From Candidatus Falkowbacteria bacterium LH_S3 (GTDB taxonomy: Bacteria > Patescibacteriota > Patescibacteriia > Patescibacteriales > JAGXOH01), in the NCBI GenBank assembly GCA_023659985.1, contig JAGXOH010000006.1, positions 1-22,628 of the forward strand: 22,628 nt of DNA, in the 5' to 3' direction. The notes below the pieces were generated by a model. It worked only from the letters and a program-made list of their open reading frames with translations, was not told where the DNA came from and did no database searches. A program made the translations under genes and the position numbers. This document shows positions 16,404 to 22,628 of this stretch, in pieces (position 1 is the first letter of the stretch; the number at the start of each line of letters is the position of its first letter).

Positions 16404-16877
16404 ATGGAAAATAAAAGAAGAGTGGTAATTGAAATTTTTTTTGTCGTTGTTCTTATCGTGCTTTTTTCTTGCTTTATGTTTTTTAATCTTTATAAAATAA
16501 AAAGCTCTGTTAGAAACAACATTCGCAAGGGAAACGTGGCTGATATACAAAAAGCTTTGCTTTTCTATCATAATCAAACCAACAATTATCCAATATCTAA
16601 AGGTGAATGCATAGATGAAAACAGCTCTGTTTCCCAAAGGCTTGAAAGTATAGAAATTATAAATAAAATTTCTTATGACCCGATTTATCCTTCGAATAAA
16701 CCTGTGGTCCTGAATAATCAAAACATTCCTAAATCAACAGCGAACAGTTTTTGTTTTTGGTATATTTCAGACGGAGACACTTATAATATCTATTACTACT
16801 TAGAACCGTCATCCGTGAACGAACAAGGAGGCGTGGCAAAAAATAGTGAAAATTCAATAAATTCAATAAGAAGATAA
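16404..16877 (+). CDS. Type IV pilin-like / pseudopilin-like protein with altered leader
   Basis: 157 residues. An N-terminal hydrophobic helix (about 9-29) runs into an amphipathic stretch and the segment RKGNVADIQKALLFYHNQTNNYP (41-63). That resembles the R..D...IQ.AL..Y...NG.YP signature of CPR and GspG-type pseudopilins. A globular end carries Cys69 and Cys117 (FCFWYISDGDTYNIYYYLE), plausibly disulfide-bonded. The usual prepilin peptidase site (G before FTLIE) is not present. Aligning on the conserved Glu (Glu10) puts Arg5 at the Gly position and Arg6 at the Phe position, so processing is doubtful. It starts 17 bases after the DUF3048 gene and converges with prmC. With pilT at 126 it suggests a pilus system, but it may be a membrane-locked relative. 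Confidence 0.65.
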   Translation: MENKRRVVIEIFFVVVLIVLFSCFMFFNLYKIKSSVRNNIRKGNVADIQKALLFYHNQTNNYPISKGECIDENSSVSQRLESIEIINKISYDPIYPSNKPVVLNNQNIPKSTANSFCFWYISDGDTYNIYYYLEPSSVNEQGGVAKNSENSINSIRR

Positions 16878-16888
16878 AAATGCTTAAA

Positions 16889-17785
16889 TTAAAAACGAAC
16901 AATAGCAATTTTAGTTTTCCCCCTAATATCTTTTTTAAAGTCAAGCAGACACCCAGGAAACTCACTATTAATGATCCCTGTAACACGGTTTTTTTGACCA
17001 GGATCAATCTCTAAAAACAGCGCAAGGGAAAGGTTAGTCCTTGTTTTAAATAATTTCAATTGGTGAATAAAATCCTTATAAAGATCCAAACCATATTCTC
17101 CTCCTAAAAGAGCAAAAGATGGCTCCTTCCAAATAGAAGGAGCTTTTTTATATTGTTCTTCTGTGAGATAGGGGAGATTTGCTGTAATAATTAAATTTTC
17201 ATAACAAAGAAATTCTTTAATGTTAAAAAATATCGGCTCCATCAAATTTCCGTGCAAAAATTTTATACAATGGCTGACATTATGTTTGTTAGCGTTTTTA
17301 TAAGAGATTTTAAGGGCTTTTTGACATATATCAACTGCAAAATATTCTTTAACAAGCGCATTAAATTTAAGGGCAGAAGTTACCACTAAACACCCACTAC
17401 CAGTACCCATATCCAATAAGGCAGTATTTTTTGTAAAAACACTAGGGTTCCTCTTGTGCTCAGCAATACTGTCTATTATTAATTCAGTTTCCGGCCTGGG
17501 AATTAAAACCTCTTTATTTACATAAAAATCAAATCCGTAAAATTGTTTATAACCGATTATATAAGCCAAAGGGGTTCCTTGTTTTCTTTTTTTAATATCA
17601 GCAAAAAAAACATCGCGGTCTTGAACGGAAAGCTCTTTTTCTGGATGAACAAATAAATATTCTCTACTAGCACTTAAAACGCCAGATAATATAACTTCGG
17701 CATCTAAAGCATATTTGGGGATATCGGATCTTTTCAATTCTTCCTTTCCCTGTTTTAGGACCTGACTTAAAGTTGTTACTGACAT
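16889..17785 (-). CDS. prmC: Peptide chain release factor N5-glutamine methyltransferase
   Basis: 298 residues from ATG at 17785. It methylates the Gln of the GGQ motif of release factors with S-adenosylmethionine. An N-terminal helical domain (about 1-75) precedes GYKQFYGFDFYVNKEVLIPRPETE (78-101), SAM-binding LLDMGTGSGCL (123-133), and the substrate motif, which reads NLPY (203-206) where NPPY is usual. It keeps the Asn and Tyr and changes the first Pro to Leu. A good Shine-Dalgarno (AAAGGAT) formed by the last codons of prfA lies about 7 bases upstream of this start. That makes it far preferable to an in-frame upstream ATG at 17833 that would overlap prfA. Immediate position after prfA is the classic arrangement of enzyme and substrate genes. 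Confidence 0.93.
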   Translation of the reverse strand: MSVTTLSQVLKQGKEELKRSDIPKYALDAEVILSGVLSASREYLFVHPEKELSVQDRDVFFADIKKRKQGTPLAYIIGYKQFYGFDFYVNKEVLIPRPETELIIDSIAEHKRNPSVFTKNTALLDMGTGSGCLVVTSALKFNALVKEYFAVDICQKALKISYKNANKHNVSHCIKFLHGNLMEPIFFNIKEFLCYENLIITANLPYLTEEQYKKAPSIWKEPSFALLGGEYGLDLYKDFIHQLKLFKTRTNLSLALFLEIDPGQKNRVTGIINSEFPGCLLDFKKDIRGKTKIAIVRF

Positions 17786-17789
17786 AATA

Positions 17790-18842
17790 TTATCCTTTTT
17801 TTGTAAGTTCTTTATTTTTCTCTTCCAGGACATTGATTATTTCTTCAATATTACCATTTAAAATATCTTCCAGATTATGCCAAGTAACTTGAATTCGATG
17901 ATCAGTTAATCTATCTTGAGGAAAATTGTATGTTCTTATTTTTTCACTCCTATCTCCAGAACCAACTTGATTTTTTCTTTGGCTTCTTTCTTTGTTTTTC
18001 TCCTCTTCCTCCTGTTTAGCATATAACCTGGATCGTAAAATCTGCAAAGCTATCTCTTTATTTTGTTGCTGGGATTTTTCATCTTGACATTGAGCAACAA
18101 CGTCGGTGGGAATATGAGTGATTCTTACAGCTGAATTACTGGTATTAACACTTTGTCCTCCTGGACCAGAAGCGGAATAAGCATCTATTCTTAAATCTTG
18201 CTCGTTGATATTGATTTCCTTTTTTTCCATTTCAGGCAAAACCGCCACCGTAGCCGCAGAAGTATGAATACGCCCTTGTTTTTCAGTGTCAGGAACTCGC
18301 TGCACTCGATGTGTTCCGCCTTCATATTTTAAATATTTATAAGCATTTTTACCTTTCACAAAAAAAATTACTTCTTTAAATCCTCCGATGTCATTGGTAT
18401 GAGAATTCATTATCTCAACTTTCCAATTCATTCTCTCAGCAAATTTGGAATACATTCTAAAAAGATCAGCTACAAAAAGAGTTGATTCATCTCCACCAGT
18501 ACCTGCCCTGATCTCCAAAATGACATTTTTGGGATCATTAGGGTCTTTCGGAGTTAATTCTTCATCTATAATTTCTTTTAAATCTTGATGCCACTTTTCA
18601 TCATTTTCCACTTCTGTTTTTGCTATTTGTTTAAAATCCTCATCTTCATCTGTTTCCAATATTTCCCGATTTTGCTTTATATTTTCTTCCAATTCTTCCA
18701 ATTTTTTTATATTAGAAACTATCTCTGCCAAATTAGAGTGTTTTTGAGATATTTCGGCTAACTTATCCACATCAGAGGTTATTTCAGGGTCAGCCAATTG
18801 GCGCTCCAAATCTTTGAATTGTTGTTTTATGTATTTATACAT
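17790..18842 (-). CDS. prfA: Peptide chain release factor 1
   Basis: 350 residues, normal for RF1. It recognises UAA and UAG and triggers peptide release. The stop-codon-reading tripeptide region RVQRVPDTEKQGRIHTSA (179-196) has the PxT form (PDT), which marks RF1 and not RF2 (SPF). The GGQ motif is at 228-230 within SASGPGGQSVNTSNSAVRITH (223-243). An acidic coiled-coil N-terminal domain spans about 1-100. It is translated between rpmE and prmC on the minus strand, with prmC starting 4 bases after its stop. There is no Shine-Dalgarno before its ATG. A long hairpin ends 10 bases upstream of the start codon and fills the gap from rpmE. Confidence 0.97.
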   Translation of the reverse strand: MYKYIKQQFKDLERQLADPEITSDVDKLAEISQKHSNLAEIVSNIKKLEELEENIKQNREILETDEDEDFKQIAKTEVENDEKWHQDLKEIIDEELTPKDPNDPKNVILEIRAGTGGDESTLFVADLFRMYSKFAERMNWKVEIMNSHTNDIGGFKEVIFFVKGKNAYKYLKYEGGTHRVQRVPDTEKQGRIHTSAATVAVLPEMEKKEININEQDLRIDAYSASGPGGQSVNTSNSAVRITHIPTDVVAQCQDEKSQQQNKEIALQILRSRLYAKQEEEEKNKERSQRKNQVGSGDRSEKIRTYNFPQDRLTDHRIQVTWHNLEDILNGNIEEIINVLEEKNKELTKKG

Positions 18843-18852
18843 ATTTTAGACA

Positions 18853-18908
18853 AAAAACGGTTGCTTATTAATGATTTTTGCATATCCTGCAAAAAAGCAA
18901 CCGTTTTT
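18853..18908 (-). promoter_or_regulatory. Long hairpin between rpmE and prfA, terminator- or attenuator-like
   Basis: Bases 18853-18866 pair perfectly with 18895-18908 (14 bp, AAAAACGGTTGCTT with AAGCAACCGTTTTT). Inside, TTTTTGCA (18875-18882) can pair with TGCAAAAA (18888-18895) around a 5-base loop, with an 8-base bulge on one side. On the transcribed (minus) strand the stem is followed by a run of T ending 10 bases before the prfA ATG, so it has the shape of an intrinsic terminator. There is no room for a promoter between it and prfA. I therefore favour an attenuator, partial terminator or translation-control hairpin setting the rpmE to prfA ratio. The pairing is seen; the function is inferred. 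Confidence 0.65.
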
Positions 18909-18913
18909 CTTAG

Positions 18914-19213
18914 CTATTGATTGTTTTCTTTTTCAACGTTTTTTTGTTGATCTTTCTTTCCCTTTTCAGCTCTTTTAACTTTCTTTCCCTTTTTGCCTTT
19001 GGCAATATTTTTTTGAGCATTAACTCTGGCTTCAAATTTTTCAACTCTCTTGGCTGTATCAACCAATTTTTGCTTGCCGGTATAAAAAGGATGACATTTT
19101 GAACATAATTCTACCTTCAAAGTCTTTTGAGTTGAACCTGTTTCAAAAGTATTGCCACAATTACAGACAACTTTTGTTTTAGTATGATACTGAGGATGGA
19201 TTTCTTTTTTCAT
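18914..19213 (-). CDS. rpmE: Large-subunit ribosomal protein bL31
   Basis: 99 residues. The conserved part (1-62) begins MKKEIHPQYH and has the zinc-binding cysteines Cys17, Cys19, Cys37 and Cys40 (CNCG and CSKCHPFYTG), so it is the C+ zinc form of L31, found at the central protuberance of the large subunit. A lysine-rich tail (about 63-99) extends the protein beyond the usual 65-75 residues and is probably disordered and RNA-binding. The stop is TAG. It heads the rpmE-prfA-prmC run on the minus strand. Confidence 0.93.
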   Translation of the reverse strand: MKKEIHPQYHTKTKVVCNCGNTFETGSTQKTLKVELCSKCHPFYTGKQKLVDTAKRVEKFEARVNAQKNIAKGKKGKKVKRAEKGKKDQQKNVEKENNQ

Positions 19214-19238
19214 AACAATCTATACTTATTATTAATTT

Positions 19239-19266
19239 AATATAAATTTAACATAATTTTGTTCAA
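19239..19266 (-). promoter_or_regulatory. Candidate promoter for rpmE-prfA-prmC
   Basis: On the minus strand TTGAAC (19266-19261) and TATATT (19244-19239) are 16 bases apart, with transcription predicted to start about 20 bases before the rpmE ATG. An overlapping alternative is TTGATT with TGTTAAATT. Both are imperfect matches in AT-rich DNA. The 101-base gap is divergent, so a promoter for this strand must lie nearby. Confidence 0.35.
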
Positions 19267-19301
19267 AAATCAACCCTATTTATCAAATCTTGCTTTTTCA
19301 T

Positions 19302-19307
19302 TATAAT
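19302..19307 (+). promoter_or_regulatory. Candidate -10 box for the flippase gene, implying a leaderless mRNA
   Basis: TATAAT ends 7 bases before the ATG at 19315. If used, transcription would begin at or within a base or two of the start codon. The -35 position (19279-19284, TTTATC) is weak. No Shine-Dalgarno sequence is present. Confidence 0.4.
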
Positions 19308-19314
19308 AAACGAT

Positions 19315-20754
19315 ATGATAAAAATAAACAGTATAGCTAAAAACGCTTCTTATCTGACAATAGCCTTGGTATTGCAAAAAGTGATTTCCTTTGCTTATTT
19401 CACGCTTTTAGCCAGAAATTTAGGACCGGAAAACTTGGGGAAATACTATCTGGCTATTTCTTTTACCACCATATTCGCGGTTATTATAGATATAGGGTTA
19501 AATAATGTTTTAACCAGGGAAGTGGCTAGGGAAAGGCAGGAAACCGAAACTTATTTAGGCAATATTTTGACAGTTAAAATACCTTTAGCGCTTATTTCTC
19601 TTGTCGGAGTAACGGTGATAATTAATTTATTAGGCTATGATGCGCTTGTTAGGGATTTGGTTTATTTGTCAGCCATAGCCATGATCCTTGATTCTTTTAC
19701 CACCACCTTTTTTGCCCTTGCCAGGGGATTTCATAATTTAAAATACGAAAGTATCGGAGCTGTAATATTCCAATTGGTGGTTATGACCCTGGGACTTTTT
19801 GCTTTATATTCCGGTATGAGCCTTCGCTGGATCATGCTTGCCATTGTGGCAGGTTCCACTTTTAAATTTTTTTACTCAATCGTCATAATAAGGAGTAAAA
19901 TAGGAATTAAAATACGACCCTTATTTGATAAAAAATTAATTAAATCCATTTTAATCATTTCAGTTCCTTTTGGATTATATATTGTATTTAACCGAATATT
20001 TTTGCACTTAGACTCAGTTTTACTGTCTTTATTAGCAGGAGATAGATATGTTGGGCTTTATCAGATTCCGTTTAAAATAATTTTTGCTTTACAATTTCTA
20101 CCCTTAGCCTTTGTGGCTTCTTTTTATCCTGCTATAAGCTTTTATTGGGTTAATGACAAAAAACAATTAGCTCAATCTTTTGAAAGAGCTATAATTTATC
20201 TAATAATAATCTCTTTACCTATAGCCGCAGGTATAGCCGCTATAGCTGATAAAGTTATACTTATTTTTAAATCTCATTTTAATGATGCTATATTGCCTCT
20301 GCAAATTATTATTTTTTCCTTAGTCTTTATCTTTGTAAACTTTCCTATTGGCTCCCTATTAAATGCTTGCGACAGACAAAAGCAAAACACCACCAATATG
20401 GGGATAATCTTGGTTGTTAGTGTTTTATTGAATTTAATATTAATCCCTAAATTTCAAGCAGTAGGTGCCAGTATCACGGTTTTGGTGGCTAACTCATTGA
20501 TGACCGCTTTAGGATTTTATTGGGTATTTAAAACCATTACCTTTAATCACACTAAAGTGCTAACCACTTTCTTTAAAACTTTAATAGCTTCCTTTTTAAT
20601 GGCTATAGCGGTTTTTTACTTAAAACAAACAATCAATATCTTTATTGTTGTAGCTGTAGGAGGAGTTGTCTATACCGCTTTATTATTTTTGTTTAAAACG
20701 GTAACAGTAAAAGATATTAAAAATATGTATATTTTATTCCTACATAAAACTTAA
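19315..20754 (+). CDS. Oligosaccharide flippase of the MOP superfamily (Wzx-like)
   Basis: 479 residues with about 12 to 14 transmembrane helices across its length, typical for polysaccharide-biosynthesis flippases that move undecaprenyl-linked oligosaccharides to the outer face of the membrane. The N-terminus (SYLTIALVLQKVISFAYFTL, 12-31), followed by LLARNLGPENLGKYYLAISF (31-50), is the characteristic opening of the Polysacc_synt family. The segment GDRYVGLYQIPFKI in the middle and LLNACDRQKQNTTNMGI further on match the conserved repeat pattern. Glycosyltransferase genes follow 5 bases later, which favours a Wzx-type role over MurJ. It opens a plus-strand cluster, divergent from rpmE. Confidence 0.9.
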   Translation: MIKINSIAKNASYLTIALVLQKVISFAYFTLLARNLGPENLGKYYLAISFTTIFAVIIDIGLNNVLTREVARERQETETYLGNILTVKIPLALISLVGVTVIINLLGYDALVRDLVYLSAIAMILDSFTTTFFALARGFHNLKYESIGAVIFQLVVMTLGLFALYSGMSLRWIMLAIVAGSTFKFFYSIVIIRSKIGIKIRPLFDKKLIKSILIISVPFGLYIVFNRIFLHLDSVLLSLLAGDRYVGLYQIPFKIIFALQFLPLAFVASFYPAISFYWVNDKKQLAQSFERAIIYLIIISLPIAAGIAAIADKVILIFKSHFNDAILPLQIIIFSLVFIFVNFPIGSLLNACDRQKQNTTNMGIILVVSVLLNLILIPKFQAVGASITVLVANSLMTALGFYWVFKTITFNHTKVLTTFFKTLIASFLMAIAVFYLKQTINIFIVVAVGGVVYTALLFLFKTVTVKDIKNMYILFLHKT

Positions 20755-20759
20755 ATCAT

Positions 20760-21911
20760 ATGGAAGACGAAAAACAGGGCAATATTTTAATGTTTAGCCT
20801 GGAATATCCGCCTTACAAAGGTGGAATTGCCAATTATTACGAAAACATAGTTTCTTATTGGCCTGAAAATAATATTTATGTTCTTGCCAACAAAAGCAAA
20901 AATGCCGCCTCCAAGGAAAATATCTACTACCAACCATTGATCTCCAATTTTATCTTTCCTAAATGGTTACCCGCTTTTTGGCATCTTTTTAAATTGGTTA
21001 AAAACAAAAAAATAAAGCATGTAATAGTTGGGCATGTTCTCCCATTAGGAACAGTTACATGGCTTTTAGCTAACATATTAGGATTTAATTATACCGTAAT
21101 TCTACATGGAATGGATGCAACACAGGCTTTAGCAAAAAAAAGAAAAAAACGATTGACCAAAAAAATATTAAAACAATCCAAATGGATAATATGTGCCAAC
21201 AGTTATACAAGCCAAATAATCAAAAAAGTCGCCTCTCCCCAAAATGACAGCAAAATCCATATTGTCAATCCAGGAGTAAAAAAGCCTTCTCAGTCAATCA
21301 CTGATAACCAAGTGGAAAAAATGAAAAATAAATATAGATTAAATAACAAATTCGTCCTATTAAGCATCGGAAGATTAGTGGCAAGAAAAGGTTTTCAACA
21401 GGTCATAAAAGCCTTTCCTCAAATTTCAGGAAAAACTAATGATCTTATCTACGCCATAGCCGGAACTGGTTCTTTTGAGGAACAACTAAAAAAACAAGTA
21501 GAAGAGCTTAATCTTCCTATGCAAAATAAAATAATATTTTTAGGAGATATCACTGAAGAACAAAAATGGATATGGTTAAAAGTATGTGATGCTTTTATTA
21601 TGCCTTCTATGAATTTAAATGGTGATTTTGAAGGATTTGGCATAGTTTATTTGGAGGCCAATATTATGGGAAAGCCGGTTATTGCAGGCCAAGAAGGCGG
21701 AGTGGCAGATTCAGTAAATCATAATATTAACGGACTAATAGTAGACCCTAGAAATTTAAATACCATAACACAAGCGGTGAAACAATTAACAGACAACCAA
21801 GAATTTAAAAAAAACTTAGGAAAGCAAGGGGAGAAGCGAGCCAGAGAAGACTTTGACCAGCAAAAACAAACATTAAAAATATATAATATAATTAAAAATA
21901 ATCAAAAATGA
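20760..21911 (+). CDS. GT4-family glycosyltransferase
   Basis: 383 residues with the GT-B two-domain fold. The acceptor domain begins with LEYPPYKGGIANYYENI (14-30), the glycine-rich loop of GT4 enzymes, and has ILHGMD (114-119). The donor domain begins near IVNPGV (168-173) and has LSIGRLVARKGFQQVIKAF (201-219), IAGTGSFEEQL (233-243), and the EX7E motif with Glu291 and Glu299 (EGFGIVYLE), followed by GKPVIAGQEGG. These residues indicate a retaining enzyme that uses a nucleotide-sugar; the sugar and acceptor cannot be read from sequence. No signal peptide or membrane helix is seen, so it acts on the cytoplasmic face. Its TGA stop overlaps the next start (ATGA), implying coupled translation with the GT2 gene. 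Confidence 0.92.
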   Translation: MEDEKQGNILMFSLEYPPYKGGIANYYENIVSYWPENNIYVLANKSKNAASKENIYYQPLISNFIFPKWLPAFWHLFKLVKNKKIKHVIVGHVLPLGTVTWLLANILGFNYTVILHGMDATQALAKKRKKRLTKKILKQSKWIICANSYTSQIIKKVASPQNDSKIHIVNPGVKKPSQSITDNQVEKMKNKYRLNNKFVLLSIGRLVARKGFQQVIKAFPQISGKTNDLIYAIAGTGSFEEQLKKQVEELNLPMQNKIIFLGDITEEQKWIWLKVCDAFIMPSMNLNGDFEGFGIVYLEANIMGKPVIAGQEGGVADSVNHNINGLIVDPRNLNTITQAVKQLTDNQEFKKNLGKQGEKRAREDFDQQKQTLKIYNIIKNNQK

Positions 21912-22615
21912 TTTCAGTTATTATCCCTGTTTACAACCAAGCCACCAATCTTTCTTGGTGTTTAAATGGCTTACTAAAACAAACCTACAAAAATTTAGAA
22001 ATTATTGTTGTAAACGACGGCTCTACAGATAACAGTTTAGCAAAAGCTCAAGAATACAAACCCATTTTTAAAAAGCAGGAAATTCCTTATTCTGTTTTCT
22101 CTCAATCTAAGAAAGGAGCTCCATCAGCACGTAATCAAGGAAGAAAATACAGTCGGGGAAATTATTTATTATTTTGCGATGCTGACGCTTACCTTATGCC
22201 AGAAGCCTTGTCTGAAATGGCCAAAACCTTAGAAAAACATCTACAAGCAAGTTTTGTTTATTCCAATTTTAAATGGGGAAGAAAACTGTTTAAATTATTC
22301 CCTTTTGATAAAGACAGACTCAGGCAAATGCCTTATATCCATACCATATCATTGGTTAGGGCTAGAGACTTTCCCTCCCGAGGCTGGGATGAATATATTA
22401 AAAAGTTGCAAGATTGGGATCTGTGGCTTACCATGGTTGACCAAGGATTCAAGGGGGTATGGCTGGATAAAACATTATTTTATGTCAGAACCGGAGGAGT
22501 CTATAGCAGTTGGCTTCCCAGTATTGCATATAAATTACTCCCTTTTCTTCCTCAAGTTAAAAAATATAAAAAAGCGATGAGAATAGTTAAGGACAAGCAT
22601 GGAATAAAAAATTAA
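21908..22615 (+). CDS. GT2-family glycosyltransferase
   Basis: 235 residues, complete. The GT-A fold opens with MISVIIPVYNQ (1-11), the nucleotide-binding segment VVNDGSTDNS (34-43), GAPSARNQG (70-78), and the metal-binding DxD-like FCDADAYL (89-96). A QDWDLWL motif (168-174) sits at the usual place of the catalytic ED/acceptor motif. No membrane helix is obvious. It is shorter than many GT2 enzymes but keeps the full core. It overlaps the GT4 gene by 4 bases, so the two are co-translated and likely add sugars to the same lipid-linked glycan that the upstream flippase exports. Thirteen bases remain after its stop, so the end of the cluster is not visible. Confidence 0.92.
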   Translation: MISVIIPVYNQATNLSWCLNGLLKQTYKNLEIIVVNDGSTDNSLAKAQEYKPIFKKQEIPYSVFSQSKKGAPSARNQGRKYSRGNYLLFCDADAYLMPEALSEMAKTLEKHLQASFVYSNFKWGRKLFKLFPFDKDRLRQMPYIHTISLVRARDFPSRGWDEYIKKLQDWDLWLTMVDQGFKGVWLDKTLFYVRTGGVYSSWLPSIAYKLLPFLPQVKKYKKAMRIVKDKHGIKN

Positions 22616-22628
22616 TATTAATTGTCAG

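Noticed and set aside
17786..17833. Longer prmC start overlapping prfA
   Set aside because: The ATG at 17785 has a good Shine-Dalgarno and begins at the normal PrmC N-terminus.
21909..21911. UGA recoded as glycine, as in some CPR lineages
   Set aside because: The TGA ends a GT4 protein at its normal length and overlaps the next start; no conserved gene shows an internal TGA.

Overview
The window reads as an A+T-rich bacterial chromosome segment. It most likely comes from a Candidate Phyla Radiation (Patescibacteria/Parcubacteria-like) organism. This is an inference from three things: small, tightly packed genes with standard core families beside unrecognised single-pass or polytopic membrane proteins; start codons that almost never have a Shine-Dalgarno sequence; and the mix of DUF3048, pilin-like, PilT and S1C-like genes. 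No rRNA gene is present to test the placement. Translation fits the standard bacterial code. I count 18 TAA, 2 TAG and 1 TGA stops among 21 genes, and the single TGA lies in an ATGA stop/start overlap.

Layout. Positions 126-9701 (+): a PilT-type ATPase, two unrecognised proteins, a membrane-anchored HtrA-like protein with a PDZ domain but no catalytic triad, then lower glycolysis: pgk, eno, a 508-bp intergenic region with a repeat island, and two tandem gpmI-type genes. The first gpmI is canonical; the second has lost most metal ligands. Positions 9696-12196 (-): gyrB followed by a YuiD/DUF212 membrane protein. Positions 12430-16877 (+): an unrecognised single-pass protein, a RodA/FtsW-type glycan polymerase, ribosomal protein bL25, a DUF3048 envelope protein, and a pilin-like protein without a usual prepilin cleavage site. 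Positions 16889-19213 (-): the translation operon rpmE-prfA-prmC, with a long hairpin filling the rpmE-prfA gap. Positions 19315-22615 (+): a surface-glycan cluster of a MOP-family flippase, a GT4 glycosyltransferase and a GT2 glycosyltransferase, probably continuing beyond the window.

How the genes work together. pgk, gpmI and eno convert 1,3-bisphosphoglycerate to phosphoenolpyruvate and yield ATP, which would matter in a reduced fermentative cell. PrmC methylates the GGQ glutamine of the release factor encoded just upstream of it. RodA, DUF3048, the flippase and the glycosyltransferases belong to envelope construction, and PilT with the pilin-like protein suggests type IV pili. The most unusual features are two degenerate enzyme homologues that keep full-length open frames (8133-9701 and 2340-3494), the AT-rich repeat island at 6061-6377, the hairpin next to the prfA start, and a strong preference for T immediately before the start codon.
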